Part shown: one piece after another, positions 31,961-44,460 of the stretch
Layout of the letters: every line of letters starts with the position of its first letter
Position numbering within the stretch: the first letter of the stretch is position 1
Assembly: GCA_917880885.1 (NCBI GenBank)
Contig: OU862917.1
Span: 32,724,104 to 32,788,103 of the forward strand
Direction: 5' to 3'
DNA length: 64,000 nt
Origin: Limnephilus marmoratus
Lineage: Eukaryota > Arthropoda > Insecta > Trichoptera > Limnephilidae
Notes under the pieces: model-generated
Told to the model about the DNA's origin: nothing
The model's input: the letters and a program-made list of their open reading frames with translations, nothing else
The model's database searches: none
Program-made: the position numbers and the translations under genes

Positions 31961-33300
31961 GTAGCTGAAAATAGTATCATTTCGATCCAGAAATTTTCCA
32001 TAGCAAGAGGTAGAAATTTCATTGCACTAGAGCTCAACGTTAAGATTTTGGTGCTTTAGATTCACGCAAACAGATTTCCTGAGGAATGGCAGCCCTGTCT
32101 TTTTCATACAAAACTTAAATTTGGATTGAAGACCAAAATATCCAATTAAATTGAATAATTATCTTTTCAATCAAAAGGTATTGGAAATATCTAGTACAGA
32201 TAGGTGCTATTTTATATATTTGTGTTTTAAATTGTATATGATATATGTATACAAACCTTTAAAGAATAAAATTTTGCGTGATTTTAGACATGGGCATTTT
32301 TTTATATAAACTGTTCTACCTACTTTCCTGTCAAACATTTGACGTTCGTCCCTTCGGTACAGTCCACTCGAAATTGCGATGAAACTTTGGTGAGTTGGTG
32401 TGAGCACGCCCGCGAAGTTTTCTGTATATACTGGTGAGCTCTGGCATTATGAAATTTGTATAAAAAATGCAATAGGTGCCACGCGAAGTGTTTGAAAATT
32501 GAATGTATGGAATGCGGGAGTGGTGAGGGGTGAGTGGGGTGAGGGAAGGGGGGAGGGAGGGTGGTGAGAGGGGGGGGAGGTGGGAGGTGAAGGAGGCGGA
32601 GGCGGTGTGGGAACCCCCCTTACACCATGCGACCGAAGCCGCGGGAAAAAGCTAGTTAAAAAAACAATTGATAAAATTTATCCAAGACACTATCTAGAAA
32701 GTATTTAGTTCGGGTTTGAATCTTGCAATCATACATCTGATCATACATAAATAAATTACATAAGAAAGCAACCAATAAGTCATGCGTTAAGAAAATGAAG
32801 ATAGTGTTCTTTGTCGAAGCATGATACGGTTAAAATATGACCGAATCGGACACATTAGCTCAGCTGGTAGAGCTCCATCCCGGATTCGAGTCCTAGATGT
32901 GACCGTATTTTTTCTGTTTTCAGATTTTTGATTGAGTTTCGCTAATATTGTCTTCATTTAATTTTTAAAAATTCATAAGAATTTTTATAAAATTTAAAAC
33001 ACAAAAAGTAGTAAGTACATATACGTACTATTTATTTGCTACATCCTTTGAATAAAAAAATAAATTTTCGGATTGGTTAAGTATTTTAGCCCAAAATCCG
33101 AATGCAATTTACTCGTAAGTTTTGTTTGAAGTAGGCTGCGCCTGCGCAGCCTCTCCTATTTAGTTTTTTTTTTTTAAAACAGAAACGGGAAGAATATTAT
33201 TTTTTATTTTCAAAGCCCTAGCAACTACGCATAATTCAATAAACATGTTAGAATTAATTATAAGCCGATCGAAATTTTATTATTTGATTTGAATTCTATC
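31961..33300. repeat. Blocks A-B-C, left member of an inverted duplication
   Basis: Block A (31961-32300), block B (32300-32545), a G-rich stretch to 32605, a junction GCCGCGGGAAAAAGCTAGTT, and block C (32670-33300). All three recur in opposite orientation at 33806-35845, but in permuted order. Block C includes a family B tRNA-like element. No coding sequence. Confidence 0.8.
32797..32963 (+). repeat. tRNA-derived element, family B, inside block C
   Basis: ACATTAGCTCAGCTGGTAGA (A box) and GGATTCGAGTCC (B box) with an internal deletion of the anticodon region. Short inverted flanks (AAAATGAAGAT and TTGTCTTCATTT) enclose it. Confidence 0.6.
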
Positions 33301-33805
33301 TATGTATATTTTATTTCACCAAAAATGTATAATTCTCTCTATAAGACTACAGAAATTGATTGCAAAAACATATCCTCCTACAGCAAATACAAAAATGTTA
33401 TAAAGTCTTGTATAAATAACGTTGATGCAAACACTTACTTGCTGTAATGTCACCTGATTACAGCAAGTAAATGGTTGATACCTGATGTTACTTAAAATGT
33501 CGTTTGAATTGTAAATCAGTAATCACTAATTTTATTTTGTTGTTAATTTGATTTTATTTTTTAATCTCTTCAAAGATATAATGTACGTACCTATGCATAT
33601 GAGTAAATTTTAATTGTTTTAAAAACACACAAGTATACCCACGAACTGGCGATGGCTATGTAGGATTTTTTTGGTTAATCTGCTAATTTGTATTTTTCTC
33701 TACTTTTTTAAATGTTTATGTAGAAAAAGCCTGTACGTATTGTAAAATTACCAATATATGTACCAAAAAATTATTAATAAAAAAAATAAAAAATAAATAA
33801 ATACA
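33301..33805. other. Spacer between inverted blocks
   Basis: AT-rich. It ends in an A-rich, tail-like run (33776-33810). No gene. Confidence 0.5.
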
Positions 33806-34756
33806 AAAAAATGCCCATGTCTAAAATCACGCAAAATTTTATTCTTTTAAGGTTTGTATACATATATCATGTACAATTTAAAACACAAATATATAAAATA
33901 GCACCTATCTGTAATAGATATTTACGATACCTTTTGATTGAAAAGATAATTATTCAGTTTAGTTGGGTAGTTTGGTCTTCAATCCAAATTTAAGTTTTGT
34001 ATGAAAAAGACAGCGCTGCCATTCCTCAGGAAATCTGTTTGCTTGAATCTAAAGCACCAAAATCTTAACGTTGAGCTCTAGTGCAATGAAATTTCTACCT
34101 GTTGCTATGTGAAATTTCTGGTCGAAATGATATCTACTATTTTCAGCTCCCGAATGTCACGTGAATGTTTAAAACGTTAATTGAAATTTAGATTGAACTA
34201 TCAATGTCAATACAAGGGTACAAGCGATGTTATTTGTCTCTGTTATCAATTAGTATTAGAAATATTTTTTTTAAATTACGCTTTGTGCTTGAACATGTAA
34301 GTCATTAAAAGCGGTTTCTACTGTTATTAATTCAAGTCAAATAAAGATAATCAAATTTAATAATTGGATTAAAAATTACAAACCATTTCAAATCAAAAAT
34401 AATAAAATTTCGATCGGCTTCTAATTAATTCTAACATGATTATTGAATTATGCGTATGGAGTTATTTTTTTTGGGAATAAAATAATTCTAAATTAATAAT
34501 TCCTAAAGTTGCTAGGGCTTTGAAAATAAAAAAAATAATATTCTTCCCGTTTCTGATTTAAAAAAAAAACCTAAATAGGAGAGGCTGCGCAGCCTACTTC
34601 AAACAAAACTCACGAGTAAATTGCATTCGGATTTTGGGCTAAAATACTTAACCAATCCGAAAATTTATTTTTTTATTCAAAGGGTGTAGCAAATAAATAG
34701 TACGTACATGTACTTACTACTTTTTGTGTTTTAAATTATAAGATTTTTTAAAAATT

Positions 34757-34945
34757 AAATGAAGATAAGATTAGCGAAACTCAATCAAAAATCTGAAAAC
34801 AGAAAAAATACGGTCACATCTAGGACTCGAATCCAGGACCTATACCTTGCTGGGACGGAGCTCTACCAGCTGAGCTAATGTGTCCGATTCGGTCATATTT
34901 TAACCGTATCATAATTCGACTAAGAACTCTATCTTCATTTTCTTA
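34757..34945 (-). repeat. tRNA-derived element, family B, fullest copy
   Basis: On the minus strand, GGACACA (acceptor-like), TAGCTCAGCTGGTAGAGC (D arm/A box), CTGGATTCGAGTCCTAG (T arm/B box) and TGTGACC. The acceptor ends pair at six of seven positions, but the anticodon stem does not form well. A tRNA pseudogene at the head of a repeat, rather than a working tRNA. Confidence 0.6.
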
Positions 34946-35319
34946 CCGCATGTTTTATTGGTTGCTTTCTTATGTAATTTATTTATGTATGATCAGATGT
35001 ATGATTGCAAGATTCAAACCCGAACTAAATGCTTTCTAGATTGGAGTCTTGGATAAATTTTATAAATTTTTTCATGATTTTAGAGGTAACTTTGGAATTT
35101 ATTTGTAAGTTAATGGAATTTAAAAAAAAAAATTGCCCAACTGACTATGTCAATAAAATGAAATATAAAATGAAAATAAAAAAAGAATTAAAGTATTCTA
35201 GGCCAAGATTTTAAATTTATACGTGAGTAGCTGGTACTCGGCATGCGTTGCTGTGCCATTTAATAAAGAAATTGTTTCTCCCTGCGCGTCTTTTCCCATT
35301 CGTCCCGTTCGCCTTCCTC

Positions 35320-35640
35320 CTCCCCTTTCTCTCCCGCGTCCCCTTCCCCTATCGCGTTCCCACTCCGCCACCTTCCCTCTCCTCACTCTACTCCCCCCCC
35401 TTCCCCCGTCCCGTGAACCCCCCTCCCGAGTTCCCCTCCCCCCTCCCGTACTCGCCTCCCTCCTACCGCGGATCCCCCTCCCGAGTTACCCTCCCCCCTC
35501 CCGGGTTCCCCTTCATTTCTCCCGCGAAACCCCCTCCCGGGTTCCCTCCCCGTCTCCCGCGACCCCCCCTCCCGAGTTCCCCTCCCCCTCTTCCCTCACC
35601 CCACTCGCCCATCACCACTCCCGCATTCCATACATTCAGT
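35320..35640. repeat. C-rich degenerate tandem tract
   Basis: Repeats of a roughly 17-bp unit such as CCCCCTCCCGAGTTCCC, open in several frames but compositionally driven (Pro/Ser runs). It corresponds to the G-rich stretch at 32545-32605 of the left member. Confidence 0.7.
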
Positions 35641-35845
35641 TTTCAAACACTTCGCGTGGCACCTATTGCAATTTTTTATACAAATTTCATAATGCCAGAG
35701 CTCACCAGTATATACAGAAAACTTGGCGGGCGTGCTCACAACAACTCACCAAAGTTTCATCGCAATCTCGAGTGGACTGTACCGAAGGGACGAACGTCAA
35801 AGGTTTGACAGGAAAGTAGGTAGAACAGTTTTTATAGGAAAATGA

Positions 35846-36349
35846 AATGGTTATTTTTAATGTCTTCCTCACAATGTTTCCATATTTTCTCACCGTTTTA
35901 ACCTTCCCTGGACTACGACAATCATTTCAAAACCAAAATCAGCTAAATCGGCCTAGCCGTTCTCGAGTTTTAGCGAGACAAACGAACAGCAATTGATTTT
36001 TACATATAAGAAAGAAGATAAATTTGTGTTCCAACGTAAATTGGTCGTTTTTAATTTTAAATTTAAGCCCATCAAAATGCTTTCCTCAACAATTAATATT
36101 ATTTATTTTATGTTTTATTATATTTGCAAAGTAGGTAAGAATATTTTTTTAAAATAATTAACCTTAACCCACAAATAATTGCCGAAGTTGCCTCTAAAAT
36201 GATGAAAAATAAAATCTTTTGATGGCCTATATATCATAATTTAAGTCATAAATAAATAAAGTAGTATAAAACTCTACTAAATATTTATTATACCCTTTGA
36301 TAAAAAAATAATTATATTGTTTGGTAAAGCATTTTCACCTTAAGAGCGT
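35846..36349. other. Repeat end and AT-rich spacer
   Basis: GAGTTTTAGCGAGACAAACG at 35964-35983 is, from memory, the kind of terminal sequence common in arthropod interspersed repeats. Nothing coding. Confidence 0.35.
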
Positions 36350-37035
36350 TTAACCAGCCAGCGGACGAAAATCCACATTTCGTCGAAAGTTGTTCTTACG
36401 ATCGTGCAGGGCGGTTACAATGAGAAAGATTAATTATTCTCCGTACCAGCTTTTTAAAATTATAACTCAATATCGAATTTATTTCAATCCAAATTAGCTT
36501 TAATTTATACCTTCATCCAAAAATGCTGAAAGGCATGATGATAAAACTATTAAAATAATGTACTTTTTGTAATTATTTGTTGATTATAAGTATTTATCGT
36601 TTTTCAATAATGTCTAAATTTAATAAGAATGTTAAAAAAATCTGAAATATATTAGTTTGTAAGTGCGCAAATAAATACACAAATGGACCAATTTTCGTCA
36701 AGAAACACATTTACGTACATATTTTTTAATGATTAAAATTCTAAAACATGCGTTTGCTAGATAATGTATTGATTTATTTTACTGCATGATAATATTATTT
36801 GAAATGGGTGTAATATAATCCAAATATTTTTTAAAAATTTAACAAATCTGCCAACGACCTATGGAATAACCTTATTTTACTAAAAATTAAAAAATTTTCT
36901 CAAAATTTATTACATGCGAATGCTAGATAAAAGAACAATCTTTCGAAATCCATTTATATTTTTATGTGGAAAAGAGTCAGTACGTCTAAAATCTGATTTG
37001 AAAATGACATATTTCTGGTTTTCTCTGGTAATGCC
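36350..37035 (-). repeat. Dispersed repeat R700, copy 3
   Basis: Inverted relative to copy 2, from ACCAGCCAGCGGACGAAAAT to ATGACATATTTCTGGTTTTC. About as diverged as the other copies. Confidence 0.8.
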
Positions 37036-37672
37036 CTCTTAAATCCAAATTTAAGTTTGCTATGAAGTAGGCCGCGCAGCCGTTCGAATTAACTTTAACT
37101 TCGTTTGAATTTTTGCCGAAAGTAAAGTATCTATGATGTAATCAAAATTTTTGATTTTTGTAAAATTTTTAGCAGAATAATTTTTAGCTCATTATTTTTA
37201 CTAAAATTAAATTTCGCTTTACTCGGACCAATAGAGCCGAGGGAGAAAAGCTAACCTAGCCCAAATTTGCACAATTTAGTTAGATTTTACGTTTTCAAAG
37301 ATTTCATTGTTACTTAGTTTGTAATAATCATTTTAGTATATTTCAGAGAGATGTAGACATTCTAAAACAGACTAAACTAAGACGAAGTTTGTGCGCCCTT
37401 TGGCGAGTCCCAAACAATGATATATCGTCGATAATATTATCTAATACCGTTTTAGTACTCGGGCTAATACCAATTTAGGAGGAGAAGGTACGAACATTGT
37501 TATAGTACTTAAAGGTAGTAGGGTTTAACATCAAATAGGTTTCTGATATTCTATTTTCAAGTAACATTATGGAACTAATTTTCATATTCGGTATAGTATA
37601 TTTGTGTAATTTTTTTTATTATAGCATCGCGGTCGCATGGATATGTCACACATTATGAGTAATGTAATGATA
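37036..37672. other. No gene recognised
   Basis: AT-rich sequence without a repeat boundary other than the adjoining elements. Confidence 0.5.
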
Positions 37673-38054
37673 TTAGGTCCTTACATATGAAATTGGCGTT
37701 TTGCCGTACTGGCAACTTTGATCTCAAATATCTTCTCTTTGGTTAGGAATTCCAAATTCAAATTTATACAGCTATTTATTCATGTATTTGTGTTTCGAAA
37801 ATTACAATTCATTTGTTTTTTCCTGAATTGTTTTTTTTTCTTTGCGTCACTTAGTTTACAAAATGGAAAACTTGAAATATCGCGTTATTTACGAGTACGA
37901 GTTCCACCGTGGCACCAGTGCTGCAGAAACGGCTCGAAGGATTAATGAAGTAAATATCCCCAGCCCTACTAATAAATATAAATTTTACACGACTGATAAA
38001 CAACCGTTTACGATGCAAACATATTTGTTGTCAAATAAGGATGCCCATATTTAA
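37673..38054 (+). mobile_element. Mariner 5' fragment (TIR and transposase N-terminus)
   Basis: Begins TTAGGTCCTTACATATGAAA directly after TA, a mariner-type terminal repeat. The ATG at 37863 opens MENLKYRVIYEYEFHRGTSA and AETARRINEV, the helix-turn-helix start of a mariner/SETMAR-type transposase. Homology stops near 37960. No catalytic region or right end is present. Confidence 0.75.
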
Positions 38055-38211
38055 AGGAATCGGAACAAGCGAACTAACTGGTAACGAAATTCTTATAAAA
38101 GTGTTATTGTTATGAAGGAGTGATCTTCGAAGACATCAGCCATAAAACATGCAGCTCTGCTATCATAACAATAACACGTTTTTCTATCGATTTTTATATG
38201 TTATTATTTAA

Positions 38212-38575
38212 CGGCATTCGTGGTCGGGTAGTTACGATCTTTAGCTACACATCAGGAGGTCGCGGGCGCGCGCAAGTAAATTTTATTTGATTAATTTTTG
38301 TTACTTTATAATTTATTTATATTTGCGGAACCTTCCGTAGTGGTAGATACTTTCAATATCGCCCTGGTTAAAGACCGCCATTTAGAATCGAAACGTTGCT
38401 TGAAATGGTTTTAGCCGCGTTCGGTGACCAGACCTCAACAGTCAGGTACATTACTTCACCTTTCTTTCCCATCTCCTCCCTGTTCCTACTACCTTTAGCC
38501 TCACAACTTATTGGAGATGCCGTAGTGTCACCCGCTCCAGACGGTTAGTAGCAGTTGGGACTCTGGGATCTTATC
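38212..38575 (+). repeat. SINE family A, old copy
   Basis: A decayed tRNA-like head (GGTCGGGTAGTTACGATC, GAGGTCGCGGG) followed by the body (CGCCCTGGTTAAAGACCGCC, AACGTTGCTTGAAATGG). More diverged than its neighbour at 38704. Confidence 0.75.
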
Positions 38576-38703
38576 TAATTCGGTCTACTAGTGCTATACC
38601 TACAATATACTTTATGTAGCTATTTAGCGAACACAAATTTTAAAGATGCAGTTGAAATTTGAGATTGCGCAGTAATTTTACAAGAACGTGCGCTCTTGTG
38701 AAA

Positions 38704-39110
38704 GTTTTTTTTTTTTTTTTACAGTGAATACCGCACAAGAATCTCAATTGCTCCTGTCTGGAGCCAGTGAGACTATGGCATCCCCAATTGGGGTATGCTG
38801 TGAGACTGAAGGTAGTGGGGAGGGGAAGGAGGTGGGGAAGAGGAAGGTTGGGAAGTACCTGGCTATTCAGATCTGGTCACCAAACACGGCTAAAGCCATT
38901 TTTAAGCAACGTTTCAATTCTGAATGGTGGTCTTACACCAGGGCGATACTGATAGTATCTTCCACTCTGGAACGTGCCGCAAATATACTATATATTATTT
39001 TTAAATAACACAAATTAATCAAATAAAATTTATTTGCGCATGCCGGGTTCGAACCCGCGACCTCCGGATTGTGAGTCAAGAGTCTTACCCACTGGACTAC
39101 GGAGGCCGTC
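38704..39110 (-). repeat. SINE family A, complete copy
   Basis: A T run at 38704-38720 is the tail on the minus strand. The body follows, and the tRNA-like head (39035-39108) contains the B box GGTTCGAACCC and an A-box-like GTAGTCCAGTGGGTAAG. The head lacks a matching 3' acceptor strand, as in SINEs. Confidence 0.9.
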
Positions 39111-39502
39111 AAACTGAAGTAACAAACATTTCCTCAAAAAGTAGGACAGTAAAATGTATTTTAATAAAATACTTAGTTTAATTTCACAGAATAAATATGA
39201 ACATTGGGGGGTCCCACCAATATCCCAATGAATTTGTAAGGAAGTTGGTTTCTAAGGCTGCATTTATTTATCATGAACGACACTTGACCCTCCAGCATTC
39301 CTGCGTACAGTGTTTGTTAGCATACATAGTTACTCAATTACAAATATACAGTAAATAAAACAAAACATTATGTAATTTTATCTCCTCGTCATTGGATCGG
39401 GTCTAAAAAGAAACAAGGAAAGTAAAAAGCGTGGAATAAAATTTATATGCACGTTTTAAAAATAATAAAGGTAGCCAAGGTTGTATAGGAATTATTTGTT
39501 AT
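39111..39502. other. No gene recognised
   Basis: AT-rich intron sequence. Confidence 0.5.
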
Positions 39503-40755
39503 TTGAATTTAATATTTAATATTCATTTAGTTCCAACACTTTTTATTAACACGGTTACTAAATGTTTCATGCATTGTTTATTTCGTTTGTACACCGATGA
39601 TCTAAAAATATTTGCCACTGTTAGGAATTTAAACGATTGTCGGCTCATTCAAAGCGACTTATTAAGGTTAGAACATTTTGCAATGAAAACAAAATTTACC
39701 TAAGTTACAACAAGTGCAAACAAATATGCTTTACTAAAAATCACAACGCTATTATACACAATTATTGTATTGGTAACTATTTACTCGAGCGCGTTTACTG
39801 TATAATATGGGCGTACTTTTTGATTCTAAACTCAATTTCGATGCACCATTTGAGAATATTGTGAATAAAGCTTACCGCATATTACCGCATAGATTTGTCA
39901 TCAGAAACCTGAAAACCTGAAACTTATCTTCTTCTTTACTACACGCTGGTCCGCTCTCAACATGAATACTGCACCTCCATATGGACTGCACTTTACGGTG
40001 TCTATAAAGACAACATTGAAAGTATTCAAAAGAAATTTCTGCTCAATTACAGAATGAGCGCCCCCAAACGGGATACATGAATATGCTCTCGAATTATAAC
40101 GTCTCCACTCTAACTAACCGGCGAACATACCTTGACTTGACCTCATGACTCAATATAACAACGTTATTGACTGTCCTGACCTACTGAAACTAATTAACTT
40201 CAAAATACCACCGAGAGTGACAAGGCTTAACAATTTATTCCACATTCGCTGGACGTATAAAAATGCTGGTGTCAGGGATCCTGAAGAATGTGCATCTCAA
40301 GGATTCTGACTTATTTTTTGACTCACGCAGTAATTTTAGTAGAAAATTGAAGGCTGTTTTCCTACAAAGTACAACAACTTAGAAATACACTTCGTTTATA
40401 CTTTTAAGTACTCTTCTTTTTTTTTAATTACTTTATAAAGTTATTTTTAATCTATATATAATTTTTTTTCTCTTACCATCTCAATTTTTCCAAAAATAAT
40501 TTAAAACTTTTATAAGGATATTGCGCATTTCTCTCATCTCTATATTTGTAAAAAAAATATTCTTATGTATATTCCTTTCTTCCCTAATTATAAGTAAAAA
40601 TATTTGTATATGTTTTTATCTGCTGTAAGTCAATTCGTGAGAAATAGTTTGGATGCAGGTGAGTTCTCTAGTTGTTGTTTGTATATTCTTGTTAATAGAA
40701 ATCTGTATCTGTGTTTTCTCCTTCATAAAAAAATAAAAAAATAAATAAAAACACT
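39503..40755 (+). mobile_element. LINE RT remnant (palm to C-terminus) and 3' tail
   Basis: YTDDLKIFATV near 39585-39620 is a decayed reverse-transcriptase active site (usually F/YADD). Later frames give LVRSQHEYCTSIW and LYGVYKDNIESIQKKFL (around 39945-40045). Frameshifts and stops are frequent. The 3' end is the A-rich run at 40722-40755. Confidence 0.75.
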
Positions 40756-42700
40756 ACACAAAAAGAACGACAAAGCGGTTTTCAGTTCCGAGTGACGTTT
40801 GTAATCGTATTGTACTTCTTTACACTCTGATCTCCGTGTTTACAAACCTTTCTGAAGAAATCGCTTTTGTAAATTTGTGTGCAAAATAAAAATGATTGTG
40901 TTTGAATGGTTATCCTCTTTATTTAAATACATCATATTATAATATCTGCATCCCCTGAACTACAATCAGATCTAAATTAACAGCTGCACCGCGATAGATG
41001 TTTACAACCCTTCCATTGTCAACCCTATTATTTGTTATGAAGTACTTGTTAGCTATAACAATTTTCATGTCATACGTACCTTCGAAGATATTAGCTTTTT
41101 AACGATAATTTAATTCAATGAAATCGATTGATTGCAGTTTTTTTATGATTCAGAAATCGTGATTAAAAATAAATACTTTGAGCTTCTTCAAGTTTGTTCA
41201 AGTATTTAGAAACCATCTTCGTCTTCAAATCGGATAAATACAAAATAATCAAGTGCATTTAAGAACTGGATATCAGAATGCAGTGAAACTGTATAAATAT
41301 GCGATGAGCTTTCACTCTGCCGTACAATGCAGTGATAAACAAAGTTCCAGACGACCTGAAAGGTTACTTGAATTTATAATAATGCATTGCTATTAATCTT
41401 CGTTCACCTCAACCGTTGCATATGGGCATGGGTGTACGCCTGACTCTGAACTTGCCTTAGGAGAGTACCTGTACCTTCAAAGGTTACATGCGGCTTATTC
41501 ATTAAGAATATGTTTTCTAAATTCCTAGTTCCGTGCACTTCTCGTTTATAATCTTGTTTGGTGAAAAGACAGGAAAGAACAGACAGGATATATAGGAACT
41601 GGAATCTAACAAATCTACAATGTTTTTAATATTTTTTTTTGGTTGTGCATTTGTGACAACTATTTGCTGCTCTTGCTCTACCGTTGTTATTACACGGTAT
41701 CGATTTATGAACTAATTTACAAAACATAACGCGGGAGTCAAACACATGTTACTATGAAATTAAATATAAAACTAGTGTAAAATATAGAACGGAGAACAAA
41801 ATAATAAAATAAAAGAGAAAAATATAGAAAAAAAACCACACGGAGAGGTAAATTCTTATGTTATTTCAGCAAAGTTTTTATGAAGACTTCGTTTCATCGC
41901 TAATACAATACAGAATTTATGAATGTATTATGCTGATGACATTCCTGCAGTCGATTTACTCGTTTAAAGACGTGAGCCTGATGTTTAAGTCACAATTCAA
42001 TTGACTTTAGATATAACAAGACTTTGTGTTATCTCCTTTTTCAATTCAAGCGCAGAAAGAAATAAACATTCGCTTTGTATTTTTAATTCCAATTTAAGAC
42101 TTGCCATTCTTGGAAGAAGTGGTTTTCTTCTCGATTTATGGATAAATGAAAGTGAAAAATGCTTTGATCGTGACAAGTTCATGTCCTCAACATCTAAGCT
42201 CTAATGTCAACAGCTAGGCAGCACGTAACACAACTACAATATACGAGTATATCCTGTCGCTGGGAACTCTGCGTTCATTGCCACCGTGTTATTAGCGACT
42301 TCGTGACATTTGTTGTGACTTGTGACATTTATAGTCTAGGTCCTAGACAAATCGTGGCAATACAACGAAGTTAGTGAGAAGTCGCCACGAAGTTCACCTA
42401 TCTTTTACCGAGAAATTTTTCATATTTTAACCTCGTGTTGTGATATTTATTATAGACAAAACATGTGGAAATTCTTACCACTAAACAAACAATCCAAATC
42501 ATATAGAATGTCATCGCAGTAATGAATTGATCATCTTAATCAGAAGTTTGCGGTACATTCTCACTTTCGAGAAACGCCCACTGATCGTTGCAAAGAAACT
42601 CTTTAGAAAATCAAGGGACGTCATTCATTGATTTATTTCCGGACAAAATTAGATAGGAACCTAAAATTTCAACTTTATACATTTAGATATTTTTTTTACA
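40756..42700. other. Intron sequence without a recognised gene
   Basis: Nearly 2 kb of AT-rich DNA. The small frames on both strands around 42000-42200 are mirror chance frames with no known motif. Confidence 0.5.
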
Positions 42701-42704
42701 TTAA

Positions 42705-42960
42705 CTCACACAGCCTTGAGGAAAATAATTTCCCTTAGGGCCTATGTCATCTTTGAAAATGCTGTGTGGAGAATTTTTTTGAACAAAGGAAGTAGTGGAC
42801 ATAGGTTTTGAAGAGATCCATGATGTAGGAGGGAGAAAACACAGAGGTCGGCAAATCACTTCACAGCCGAACTGTTGAAGTCAAGAGCGAATCGTAGAAG
42901 CCATCTGCTCGTCACATCTACGCACCATTCTAGCATTAAACAAAATGCTAGAGTTCGTTT
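42705..42960 (-). mobile_element. LINE family A 3'-end fragment
   Basis: CCTTGAGGAAAATAATTTCC, the GGGCCTATGTCATCTTTG block, and AACACAGAGGTCGGCAAATC match 3312-3420 and 30650-30690. Confidence 0.85.
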
Positions 42961-42984
42961 CGTACCTCTAATCCGTAAAATAAA

Positions 42985-43330
42985 AAAAAATAAGCTGGAT
43001 GGACAGGGCTACAAACGAAGATGTTATGGTTCGGATAAATAAAAAAAAAGGAAGTAATAAAAACTATAAAAATCCGAAACTTCAATATCTTGGACATGTG
43101 ATGAGACATCCAGAGAAGTATGAGATCCTGCATCTCATAATGCAGGGAAAGATTGCCGGAAGACGGGGCCCTGGAAGAAGGAGAACCTCATGGCTGAAAA
43201 ACCTAAGACAGTGGTTTGGCCAGTCTACCGTGGAGCATTTCCGGGCCGCAGTAAACAAAGTTCGCATAGCCAACACGATAGCCAACGTCCGTTGAACGGA
43301 CAGGGCCCAAGAAGAAGAAGAAGAAATCCG
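42985..43330 (+). mobile_element. RTE-like LINE C-terminal fragment
   Basis: The frame 42999-43294 encodes DRATNEDVMVRINK, LQYLGHVMRHPEKYEILHLI, QGKIAGRRGPGRRRTSWLKN and IANTIANVR, the hallmark C-terminus of endonuclease/reverse-transcriptase LINEs of the RTE-like type. A GAAGAA run follows the stop, as at 48318. Confidence 0.85.
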
Positions 43331-43517
43331 TACGATGATAAATAAATAAAAACGTGGACTTGATAGGAGGGCGCTAAAATAGTTTGCATAACTTTAAATT
43401 GTAAAAGGGGCGTTAAATGACCAAAGACGTAATATTTTTTTAAAAATGATATAGACCATGATTCTGCAATATATTTATCGGTAATCTAATATTCTAACAT
43501 TTTATTATTTTCTATGT
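43331..43517. other. AT-rich spacer
   Basis: No gene or repeat seen. Confidence 0.5.
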
Positions 43518-44460
43518 GAAATTTATTTTTATTTTTTATTTTAAATACATAAACGGCTATACTGCCTTTTATAAATAAACATATAATAGAGTACAAAAGT
43601 AAGAAAAATAATATCATTACATAATAGTAGTTTTAAACTTAAAAATAACATACAATTATTTTATTTATCACAACAAAAAATAACAAAAAAGAACAATGAG
43701 AAATATCATCATTTCATTTCAACATGTCCATATTGCGTATATAAAGTTACATTATGGAAAAAATAAAAAACTTAAAAACTGAAACTTAAAAATAACAAAC
43801 AATTATTTTGTGTATCCAACAAAAAAGAACAATGAGAAATATCATCATTTCATTTCAACATTTCCATATTGCGTATATAAAGTTACATTATGGAAAAAAT
43901 AAAAAACTTAAAAACTGAAACTTAAAAATAACATACAATTATTTTGTGTATCTAACCAAAAAGAACAATGAGAAATATCATCATTTCATTTCAACATGTC
44001 CATATTGCGTATATAAAGTTACATTATGGAAAAATAATTTTTGAGTGCATGTTTATATTGCGCTACTTTTAAGAAATTAATGTCGCCGATGTTAGCATAT
44101 TCATTTCCCAAAATGTGTAATCGACTGATTGGTGAGTAATAATGTGATAATGTATGTGTGTTATTATAGTAGAACGGTAGAGTCAGTCTATTGTTAGCGC
44201 GACCAGGGCAATGAAATCGTATTAGTTCTATTAAATCAGGGGTATCCAAGACCGAGTGAATTATTTTATATAATATTAATAGATCACAAATTTTTCTGCG
44301 ATCTGATAAATTTACGAGATTAGTCCAGTTTAATAACAAATTATAGTCCACGGATTCTCTTGGAATACCTAATTTAAAATTAATATACCTAAGGAATCTA
44401 TGCTGGACTTTTTCAATCGCTTGAATATGGATATTGTAATGTGGAGCCAAATCGTAGAGT
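43518..44460 (-). mobile_element. 5'-truncated LINE with tandemly repeated 3' UTR
   Basis: The open frame 44450-44019 encodes an RT C-terminus (HIQAIEKVQHRFLRYINFKL, DRRKICDLLILYKIIHSVLD, ISRLHILGNEYA). The 3' UTR contains three tandem copies of a 136-bp unit (word GAACAATGAGAAATATCATC at 43691, 43827 and 43963). The element ends near 43520 at a GGCAGTATAGCCG motif and A-rich run. Confidence 0.85.
43633..44037. repeat. 136-bp tandem repeat, three copies
   Basis: The period is exactly 136 between three occurrences of GAACAATGAGAAATATCATC; the copies are nearly identical. The array lies in the LINE 3' UTR, overlapping its last codons. Confidence 0.92.

Larger units (their letters stand above)
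33806..35845. repeat. Blocks A'-C'-B', right member of the inverted duplication
   Basis: A' 33806-34149, C' 34385-35055 and B' 35605-35845, each the reverse complement of its left counterpart. A simple inverted repeat would give C'-B'-A'; the observed order is a rotation of that. Between C' and B' lies a C-rich region of repeated CCCTCCCGAGTTCCCC-like units (35320-35640). Confidence 0.8.

Noticed and set aside
34805..34888. Possible functional tRNA gene on the minus strand
   Set aside because: The anticodon stem pairs poorly, the T stem has a mismatch, and the sequence belongs to a dispersed repeat.
35198..35819. Two overlapping ~190-residue Pro/Ser-rich frames
   Set aside because: Driven by the C-rich tandem tract. 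They run into a noncoding repeat block that exists inverted at 32300-32545.
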